NCBI RefSeq assembly: GCF_016056275.1
Contig: NZ_JAECZA010000232.1
Coordinates: forward strand, 1-64,000
Direction: 5' to 3'
DNA from: Dendronalium phyllosphericum CENA369
Lineage (GTDB): Bacteria > Cyanobacteriota > Cyanobacteriia > Cyanobacteriales > Nostocaceae
Length of the DNA stretch: 64,000 nucleotides
Under the pieces are notes generated by a model, which worked only from the letters and a program-made list of their open reading frames with translations, did not search any database and had not been told where the DNA came from. Made by a program: the position numbers and the translations under genes. Of this stretch, positions 57,422 through 64,000 are shown one piece after another; position 1 is the first letter of the stretch, and every line of letters begins with the position of its first letter.

Positions 57422-60400
57422 TTATTTAGTACTTTCATTTACAAGTAAAGGCAGTAAAGCACTACCTCCAATAACAGCGCCATCCACAAAACTAATTGGT
57501 GCAATTTTCAAAAGACTCCTCAATTGAGGAACTGCTATAGCTAGAATTTGTATGCCAAAAGAACCAATAATAGCAGCATTGAAGTAAGGATTATTTGGTA
57601 GTTTTTCTTGACTGAATATGCTGTGTTTTTCGGAACGGCAACTAAAAGTATGGAGTAGTTGTCCCGATGTCAAACTCATAAAAGCAATAGTGCTTGCTTG
57701 GGGGCCAATACCATATCTAGACATAGCGTAGCCATAAGCTGCTAAACAGCTAACAGATATTGTTGCTGACTCAAAAGTAATTCTGCCAAAGTCAGAATTT
57801 TTGATAATTGGTTCGTGAGGATTGCGGGGTGGCTGACTTAATATGTCAGGTTCTGGGGCTTCCATAGCCAGAGACAAACCGGGGAAAATGTCTGTCACCA
57901 AATTCAACCACAAAAGTTGGATGGCATTTAATGGTTCGCCCAAACCAAGTGCGGTGGCGGTAGTCATCACCATGATTTCACTCATGTTTGTAGCTAGCAG
58001 AAAATGTACTGATTTCCTGATGTTGTTATAGATTGTCCTTCCCCGACTGACGGCAATCATCATGGTTTCAAGTCTGTCATCTTCTAGGACAATATCTGCA
58101 ACCTCCCGCGCCACATCGGTTCCCCCTTTGCCCATTGCCACACCAACTTGGGCAGCTTTCAGGGCTGGTGCATCGTTAATACCATCGCCAGTCATAGCCA
58201 CAACTTTTCCCGCTGCTTGCAAAGCTTGGACGATTTGTAGTTTATTGCTAGGACTGATGCGGGCAAAAACGTCTACTTTATCGCTGAGTGCTGCCAATGT
58301 TTCTGGCGTGAGATTGTTGAGGTCGGTAGAATCGAGAATTTCTAATTGCAGGTCTCGGCTTAAATCTAATTCTTTAGCGATCGCATATGCTGTGGGACTT
58401 TGATCGCCGGTAATCATTACTGTATCGATGCCGGCTTGATGAAAGTCACCGATCAATTGTTTCGCACCTTTTCTAATGGGGTCTGCCATCCCAATAAGAC
58501 CCAACCAAATTAAGTCATCTTCAATGACGGGAGGACGCGAAGATGAGGACTGAGAAAACCGATCCGCATCGCCTTTGATTGCTGTCTCACCGCGTCCCCG
58601 CGTCCCCCTGTCTTCGCATTCATCAAGATAACTGTAAGCCACAGCCAGTACTCGTAGGGCTTTACTTGCGAGGCGATCGTTTTCAATCTCGATCGCCCGT
58701 CTGTCTTCTTCTGTTAAAGGCATGACTTGCCCATTTTTCATCCAGCTACGGCATATCTGAATAACTTCGGCGGGGTTGCCTTTGACTGCAACAAGCTTGT
58801 GGCGATCGCAAGTTTCATGAATTGTACTCATGATGTTACGATTTTCCGATCGCAGGTTGGTTTGCACTAAGAGGTACTTTTGCCGGAGTTCTATAACGTC
58901 CACACCAGCACTAATTGCTATGTAGATCAAGGCATTTTCTGTTGCCGAACCTGTAACTACATACTCACCATCACTTTGTTTGATGACTTCGCTTTCATTG
59001 CAAAGAACTACAACATGAATTAGCTTTAATAGTTCGTCACTGGTATAGAGGTTGATATTCTCTTTATCTGCAATAAATTCGCCGTTTGAGACTCTAATGT
59101 GTCGGGTGTCGGTCAATATCTCGACCACAGACATTTTATTTTCTGTAATTGTCCCGGTTTTATCTAAGCAAATCGTCTGTACCGAACCCAAAGCTTCCAC
59201 TGCACTAAGACTGCGGACGAGGACTTTATTTTTCCGCATATTTCGGATGCCTAAAGCCAGAGTTGTAGTAGCGATTGTGGGTAGCCCTTCTGGAACCGCA
59301 GCCACCGCTAAAGATATGGATGATTTCAGCATTTGCACTAAACCATATCCCCGCAGTAATCCCAAACCAAAGACAAGACCGCAAATTCCCATACCAATTA
59401 AAACTAGTTGGCCGCCGACTTCATCTAGCTGTTTTTCTAAAGGAGTTTCTGTGGTTTTTGCTTCGCCTACTAGTTGTTGAATTTTGCCCATTTCGGTGAA
59501 TTTGCCTGTGGCTACCACCACAGCTAATCCTTGACCGCCAGTGACTAAAGTTCCTTTATAAGTCATGTTCAAGCGATCGCCTAACGGCACATCTTGAGTA
59601 GTCAATGATGCAGTATTCTTAGTAACGGGGATACTCTCACCAGTTAAGGCAGACTCATCCACACTCAGGTTATCAGCCTCGATTAATCGGGCATCTGCTG
59701 GTACATAGCTACCGGGCTTGAGAATTAAAATATCTCCCAAGACCACATTTTCTGTTGGGATTTCTGTCTGTTGACTTTCTCTAATGACCCAAGTTGATGT
59801 TTGTTCCTGGTTTTTAAGAGACTGAATGATTCTTTCTGATTGGCTTTCTGTAAAATAACCAATTGCTGCATTCAGACCAACAACACCCATAATCACCACA
59901 GCATCGACTACTCCCCCTGTGAAAACAGAAATTGCCGCCGCAACCCCCAGTAAAGCAACTGGTAAAGATTTGAATTGGTCAATTAAAATGCTCAAATCGG
60001 AACGTGTTTCTATTTGGGATAGAATATTCAGACCATATTCATGTAGATTGACTCTGGCAGATTCATCGGATAATCCCGATTTGGAAGTATTAAATGCATC
60101 TATAACCTTAGCTGCTGCCATTAAATGCCAGTTTTCTCGATTTTGCTCTTTAGCATTGACAACAGATTGTCTACTTTTTTGGAAATCTGTTAATTTTTCT
60201 ATCTGAGTAAACTCAGGATTTTTTTGAAAGTTTAATACAGCTTTCTCAATTAAAAACTTAATTTTATTACTATTTATTTGGTGAAAAAGAACTAGAATAT
60301 TGCTAGTTAACGGATTTGCCGAAACGTAGGTGATTTCTGGGTTATTGGCAAGCGATCGCTCCAAGTAGCTTTTCAATGATGGCGAGCGGTAAAGTTCTTT

Positions 60401-60457
60401 TACTTTATATCTTGCCCTCCCTTTTACACTACTATGTATTGTTTGAATCACAATCAA
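57422..60457 (-). CDS. P-type ATPase, Ca2+-type core with HMA-like N terminus
   Basis: This 1011-residue pump has TGES (ALTGESIPV), PEGLP in TM4, DKTGT (about residue 431) and GDGINDAPALK. TM5 NMSEIMV and TM6 LLWLNLVTDIFPG match the Asn/Glu and Asn/Thr/Asp ligands of SERCA-type pumps, so Ca2+ is a likely substrate. The N terminus (SSVKGRARYKVKEL..., NPLTSNILVLF) resembles a heavy-metal-associated fold but has no CxxC. Between about residues 612 and 645 is an insert rich in Arg/Gly/Ser encoded by a repeat (58525-58625). Start is TTG at 60457; GTG at 60451 is equally possible. Confidence 0.93.
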   Translation of the reverse strand: MIVIQTIHSSVKGRARYKVKELYRSPSLKSYLERSLANNPEITYVSANPLTSNILVLFHQINSNKIKFLIEKAVLNFQKNPEFTQIEKLTDFQKSRQSVVNAKEQNRENWHLMAAAKVIDAFNTSKSGLSDESARVNLHEYGLNILSQIETRSDLSILIDQFKSLPVALLGVAAAISVFTGGVVDAVVIMGVVGLNAAIGYFTESQSERIIQSLKNQEQTSTWVIRESQQTEIPTENVVLGDILILKPGSYVPADARLIEADNLSVDESALTGESIPVTKNTASLTTQDVPLGDRLNMTYKGTLVTGGQGLAVVVATGKFTEMGKIQQLVGEAKTTETPLEKQLDEVGGQLVLIGMGICGLVFGLGLLRGYGLVQMLKSSISLAVAAVPEGLPTIATTTLALGIRNMRKNKVLVRSLSAVEALGSVQTICLDKTGTITENKMSVVEILTDTRHIRVSNGEFIADKENINLYTSDELLKLIHVVVLCNESEVIKQSDGEYVVTGSATENALIYIAISAGVDVIELRQKYLLVQTNLRSENRNIMSTIHETCDRHKLVAVKGNPAEVIQICRSWMKNGQVMPLTEEDRRAIEIENDRLASKALRVLAVAYSYLDECEDRGTRGRGETAIKGDADRFSQSSSSRPPVIEDDLIWLGLIGMADPIRKGAKQLIGDFHQAGIDTVMITGDQSPTAYAIAKELDLSRDLQLEILDSTDLNNLTPETLAALSDKVDVFARISPSNKLQIVQALQAAGKVVAMTGDGINDAPALKAAQVGVAMGKGGTDVAREVADIVLEDDRLETMMIAVSRGRTIYNNIRKSVHFLLATNMSEIMVMTTATALGLGEPLNAIQLLWLNLVTDIFPGLSLAMEAPEPDILSQPPRNPHEPIIKNSDFGRITFESATISVSCLAAYGYAMSRYGIGPQASTIAFMSLTSGQLLHTFSCRSEKHSIFSQEKLPNNPYFNAAIIGSFGIQILAIAVPQLRSLLKIAPISFVDGAVIGGSALLPLLVNESTK

Positions 60458-61063
60458 TCTGGCTCCTAAAATGCACTTATTGCTGATGTATGTTTTACGC
60501 TTGATTATCTATATTGTCTAAAAAAGTATTATTTAAATAATGCTATGTAACAATAATTAAATCTATTCCCTACTAACATCAGTCTCAAGTTACAGAGTTA
60601 GTTTAAATTGGTTTAATAAAGCTTATTAATTATTCCTCAAGCAATCAATTGAAAGATGATATTTTTAGAGGATGTTTTAAAAGTGTCGTATAGCGCCTCA
60701 AATTCTGACATTACCCCCTTTAGAAAGGGTGGCTTTAAGAGACTATTTTTCCCCTGTTTCTAAGGAGGGGTTAGGGAGGGTATTAGATACTTCTGAGAAC
60801 AAATATAGCTTTTCAACCAGCTTCTTAGAGTTTTTATTTATATAAAATAAGTATAAATACATAAAAAAATCTCTTCGATCGATATCGCGTTCAAAAAATA
60901 TCTCTATAGGTATACCTACAAAAACTAACTTCAGCAGAATTCCATCTCTAGGTTCAGGTAATTGAAGAGAAAAAACGCTAACAGTATAAAAGAGTTTAAA
61001 AGCCACAGAAATTGGCTGCAATCAAAAAGTCACGTTCTAAAAAACATTGAGAAATACAAATAT
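60458..61063. other. Spacer with one MITE-like end
   Basis: About 600 bases. AGAGGATGTTTTAAAAGTGT at 60668-60687 equals the terminal repeat of the element at 63601. It is followed by a GGGGTTAGGG-type block near 60764-60780, but no opposite end is clear. The rest shows no convincing gene. Confidence 0.55.
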
Positions 61064-61504
61064 ATGACAACTTCTACAGACCGCGACCAGCAAATTCAGA
61101 AGCTACGCGAACTAATAGCAGACATTGACAGCGGCATGTTGACCACAGTAGATGATAATGGCAGCTTGCATAGTTGCCCTATGTCAACGAATGGCCAGAT
61201 TACTTCTGATGGTGTACTCTGGTTTTTCATTTATGGCAGTTCTCATAAGGCGACTGAGATCGAACACAATCAGCAGGTCAATGTGAGCTTTGTGTCACCC
61301 GATAGACAGCGATATATTTCCGTATCAGGTACAGCCCAACTAGTGAAAGACCGCAATAAAATGCAAGAACAATGGAAGCCGCAACTGCAAACTTGGTTTC
61401 CCAAAGGACTAGACGAACCCGATATTGCTTTGCTGAAGGTAACTATGGATAAAGCTGATTATTGGGATGGGCAATCAAGCTTTAAACCACAAACAATAAG
61501 TTGA
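61064..61504 (+). CDS. FMN-binding split-barrel (PNPOx-like, general stress protein 26) family
   Basis: This 146-residue protein starts at the ATG at 61064, the first one giving family homology (TTSTDRDQQIQKLRELI). It has the split-barrel signature LTTVDDNGSLHSCPM, GVLWFFIYGSSHKATEI and VNVSFVSPDRQRYISVSGTA. These proteins bind flavin and respond to stress in several bacteria. Confidence 0.88.
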   Translation: MTTSTDRDQQIQKLRELIADIDSGMLTTVDDNGSLHSCPMSTNGQITSDGVLWFFIYGSSHKATEIEHNQQVNVSFVSPDRQRYISVSGTAQLVKDRNKMQEQWKPQLQTWFPKGLDEPDIALLKVTMDKADYWDGQSSFKPQTIS

Positions 61505-61563
61505 TACCACTTCTATTAAATCCGGCATTAAGAAATGTAAGCATTTTTAGGTATAAAAATTCA

Positions 61564-61758
61564 ATGGTAGGTAAAAATGACGAAACTGACCAAAAGCATC
61601 TACCTTTAGATATAAAACGACGGCAGTTTTTACAGGATTGGGCTTTATTGGTGCAGGGGCAGGAACGTTTTGAACTATTCAAATCCTCCAAACAATTTGA
61701 TGCAGACGAAGGTAGAATCCAGCATGGCTTTCCACCTCAAAGCCAAATGGCAACTTAA
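61564..61758 (+). CDS. Small hypothetical protein
   Basis: The open frame from 61501 could start at TTG, but the ATG at 61564 (64 residues, MVGKNDETDQKHLPLDIKRR) is likelier. The charged, helical sequence matches nothing I know. It lies between the flavin protein and ChaB on the same strand. Confidence 0.5.
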   Translation: MVGKNDETDQKHLPLDIKRRQFLQDWALLVQGQERFELFKSSKQFDADEGRIQHGFPPQSQMAT

Positions 61759-61827
61759 GAAATAGGGAGTAGGGAGAGAAGCTTATGCTCTAGCTCCCAA
61801 TTCTCAATTCCTAAAGGAATACAATTT

Positions 61828-62031
61828 ATGCCTTATAAACAGATAAATGACTTACCAGATTCAGTAAAAAACAACTTACCCAAACACGCCCAAGAAATTT
61901 TTCAAGCTGCATTTAACAATGCTGAAGAAGAATATGGTGAAGAAGAGCGTGCCTTTCGTGTTGCCTGGAGTGCAGTGAAACGCGATTACGAAAAGGGTGA
62001 TGATGGGCATTGGCACAAAAAACGAGAATAG
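61828..62031 (+). CDS. ChaB-family protein
   Basis: This 67-residue protein begins MPYKQINDLPDSVKNNLPKH and ends WSAVKRDYEKGDDGHWHKK, diagnostic of ChaB. The family is linked to cation transport regulation by name, but the function is uncertain. AAAGGAA lies before the start. Confidence 0.92.
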   Translation: MPYKQINDLPDSVKNNLPKHAQEIFQAAFNNAEEEYGEEERAFRVAWSAVKRDYEKGDDGHWHKKRE

Positions 62032-62726
62032 CTCGATGATGGGCTTTGTACAGATTTCAAGAGTAGCCGTGCTACTAATGTGTAAAATCGCTACTAAATA
62101 CCAAATTTGCCAAGAAGATTACGCATCTGCTTTCAGATAGAAATACTTTATCGTGCTTGTATTGAGTAACACAATTGAGATTTTCCTCAACATCAGATAA
62201 ACATTCATAACATTTGCTAGAATTTGTCTGAGATGTCATTGGCACAAAGACTTTCCAGGTGAAACCTGAATGCGAATCTGCACTACCAAAAAGATTTTTA
62301 CCATCAAAGATAAATTCTCTCTTAAGTTAGAAGTTTACTGAAGTATTAACAGTTATTTTGCTTACTAGCAGTAGTAGTAAACGAACTATCCTGGGAGCTC
62401 TCAAATACCAAGGTAATAGTCTTAAGTATTTAGACTTGTTAGCTTGAAGTATCAGAGCTTCCCAGTTTATTTAATTCTGCTAGAAGGAACACCAAAAATA
62501 ACGAAAGTCTTTAGCAGCTGAAGTCCCTGGAATTAGTAAGCAGTTTAATGATGCATAGATGTTGTTAGCGGCTTGTTGCAGAAATCGCCTCAACTGACCT
62601 CATCTAAAAATTATTAAAGTTTGCTTGACTAATTTTAACTATAAATAGCCAAAAGGTAATTGACAAAAGTTACTTTAATACTTCATAGTACAACGCAAGA
62701 CGTGACATTTCTTCATACTTCATTTT
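62032..62726. other. Gene-free spacer
   Basis: About 695 bases between ChaB and the next gene. I see no open frame with coding character, no tRNA and no clear repeat. Confidence 0.5.
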
Positions 62727-63260
62727 ATGAATTATCTTATTGCAGTATTACCAGACCGAACACAAGTAGAAGCTGCCTATTCAGATTTGGAAAAAGCAGG
62801 TTTACCAACAGCACAAATCACTATTTTAGGTCAAGGTTATAAAAGTGCTGACGAATTTGGATTTCTCGATCCCAATAAACAAGCTCGCAAACAGACAAAT
62901 CGACTTTTATATTTCCTCTTACCCTTTGGATTTATTGCAGGTTATGCCTTCAACTACCTGACAAAAATTGAAATTTTTCCAGAGACTACCCGATTTGGCA
63001 ATGAAATTCTTGCTGGGATATTAGGAGCTATATCTGGTGCATTAGGTGCTGGATTAGTAGGTCGATTTGTTGGCTCAACAGTTGGCAGTGGCGATGCTTT
63101 ACCCTATCGTAACCGTCTTGATGCTGGCAAATATTTGATTGTGGTAAATGGTGATGATAAATTAACCCGCGAAGCTACTCGCATACTTCGTCAATTTGAA
63201 CCAGAGAATATTCAAGGCTATACAGATTATTCGCAAAACAGCAAGCTTTTAGATAACTAA
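62727..63260 (+). CDS. General-stress-like protein with two membrane segments
   Basis: This 177-residue protein has an N-terminal ferredoxin-like domain (NYLIAVLPDRTQVEAAYSDLE...TILGQGY). Two Gly-rich hydrophobic segments follow (about 68-90 and 100-128), with GILGAISGALGAGLVGRFVG, and then a second short alpha/beta part (AGKYLIVVNGDD). It resembles the 17M-type general stress proteins. Function unproven. Confidence 0.75.
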   Translation: MNYLIAVLPDRTQVEAAYSDLEKAGLPTAQITILGQGYKSADEFGFLDPNKQARKQTNRLLYFLLPFGFIAGYAFNYLTKIEIFPETTRFGNEILAGILGAISGALGAGLVGRFVGSTVGSGDALPYRNRLDAGKYLIVVNGDDKLTREATRILRQFEPENIQGYTDYSQNSKLLDN

Positions 63261-63323
63261 AGACGGTTAAGTTAGCGTGCAATTTTCTTAGCGTAAGAAA
63301 TTATCAATATTTTTGATTGGCAC

Positions 63324-63542
63324 TTATTTTTTGTGGTTTAGTTCTGGCTCACCTTGAGGATGGGCGTTTTCAATATGCTCAATCAAGCTTTCAGCCATCT
63401 CAACAGCCGCGAGAATTAATTGTTGTTCCATCTGTCCATAACCTCCCTCATCACTCAGCTGGGGATAAATATGGGGGTTAGATAGCATAGCTGCTAGTAA
63501 CTGCGATGCAGTTTGTTTCAATTCATAAACTGGTAAGTTCAT
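63324..63542 (-). CDS. Small conserved-looking protein
   Basis: This 72-residue helical protein has no named family that I recognise. It includes MLSNPHIYPQLSDEGGYGQM and a Lys-rich end. ATG at 63542; ribosome site weak. Confidence 0.6.
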   Translation of the reverse strand: MNLPVYELKQTASQLLAAMLSNPHIYPQLSDEGGYGQMEQQLILAAVEMAESLIEHIENAHPQGEPELNHKK

Positions 63543-63600
63543 ATTGATTGAGATAAATAGTATTGTTTGGGAAACAAAGTAAAGTATTAAAAACCTTTAA

Positions 63601-63771
63601 GAGGATGTTTGAAAAGTATATATTGATGTATCAAATACTTTCAGATCCCCCTAAATCCACCTTTTTAAGGGGGACTTTGATTTTAGTTTCCCACCTTTTT
63701 AAGGGGGGTTAGGGGGGATCAATAAGTGCTTATAATCATAGCCAAACACTTTTAAAACAACCTCTAAAATG
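63601..63771. mobile_element. MITE-like element with terminal inverted repeats
   Basis: AGAGGATGTTTGAAAAGTAT at 63601-63620 and the inverse ACACTTTTAAAACAACCTCT near 63752-63771 form ~20-base inverted ends. The interior has AGATCCCCCTAAATCCACC and CACCTTTTTAAGGGGGGTTAGG as paired blocks. No coding capacity is present, so a transposase in trans would be needed. The left end also occurs alone at 60668. Confidence 0.75.
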
Positions 63772-63859
63772 ACTCTTTTTCAAAGGGCATTGGTTACAAA
63801 GAGGAGGAGTTTGCCATCTTTACCCTCCGAAACGACAACTCTCTCATGACGTATTAGTA

Positions 63860-64000
63860 TTACTCTTTCCAATCCAATGGTGGTTCTATTAAGGTTTGCT
63901 CTGACTTGCCAACACGGACACCTGGCTTATCAATAATCTTAATGGTACTGGCTTGAGGGCCTTCTTCCCCTTGTCCGAGAAAGAAATGAACACCCGTACC
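63860..64000 (-). CDS. Partial CDS at the right edge, C-terminal part only
   Basis: An open frame runs from the window edge to TAA at 63860, ending in GVRVGKSEQTLIEPPLDWKE, with GTGVHFFLGQGEEGPQAST before it. It reads like the end of an exported or adhesive protein. I cannot identify it from 46 codons. Confidence 0.6.
   Translation of the reverse strand, partial: GTGVHFFLGQGEEGPQASTIKIIDKPGVRVGKSEQTLIEPPLDWKE

Noticed and set aside
60743-61021. Minus-strand protein of 92 residues beside the flavin protein gene
   Set aside because: It crosses the GGGGTTAGGG-type repeat and shows no homology; the divergent spacer explains it better.

Overview
The window comes from a filamentous, probably heterocyst-forming cyanobacterium (Nostocales-like). 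Signs of this are the photosystem II D1 gene, ndhN, ycf3, the frequent HIP1 octamer GCGATCGC, STRR-type heptamer repeats such as TTGTCAG, a Nif11-family peptide, and many families restricted to cyanobacteria.

Layout. 1-700 is the 3' part of psbA, ending in a strong terminator. 0.86-2.6 kb holds two adjacent TIR-domain genes. 2.95-5.3 kb is a GAF/PAS hybrid-sensor histidine kinase. 5.6-11.1 kb is housekeeping: a transaldolase-like protein, a metzincin-like protease, secG, gpmI and an ABC-F ATPase. 11.2-17.2 kb is an AT-rich accessory segment. It holds a wrecked Rpn-family gene, an HTH-like gene, a P-loop GTPase-like gene paired with a PD-(D/E)XK-like nuclease gene, a second 3' end of prfA, and a MATE transporter. 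17.3-35.7 kb is the ribosomal superoperon on the minus strand, read from 35.7 down to 17.3: rplC-rplD-rplW-rplB-rpsS-rplV-rpsC-rplP-rpmC-rpsQ-rplN-rplX-rplE-rpsH-rplF-rplR-rpsE-rplO-secY-adk-infA-rpmJ-rpsM-rpsK-rpoA-rplQ-truA-rplM-rpsI-rpmE-prfA. It carries a decayed second infA, and its spacers are invaded by short repeats. 36.5-44 kb holds ndhN, a DUF3172-like protein, an AMIN protein and two CPA2 cation/proton antiporters. 44.4-53.2 kb is mixed: fasciclin, Nif11 peptide, thioredoxin, Ser/Thr kinase with TPR and PDZ, gatC, ycf3, SRAP, GST and small conserved proteins. 53.2-64 kb looks like a stress and ion cluster: DUF2231, DUF2993, a hemerythrin-like protein, a divergent MetK, a Ca2+-type P-ATPase, an FMN-binding split-barrel protein, ChaB and a stress-protein-like membrane protein.

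The best candidate for an undescribed system is the GTPase-like plus nuclease-like pair at 12.5-15.4 kb. It has the architecture of a two-gene defence module, lies beside a divergent HTH-like gene and a dead Rpn gene, and is bounded on its right by a duplicated prfA 3' end. That copy keeps its protein sequence while differing at many silent sites, which points to import from a related genome rather than local duplication. The TIR pair, where one member lacks the expected catalytic Glu, is a second candidate. Other items of interest are the infA remnant, a tandem duplication of the 3' end of the DUF2993 gene, an orphan Nif11 peptide, and dispersed palindromes and a MITE-like element.
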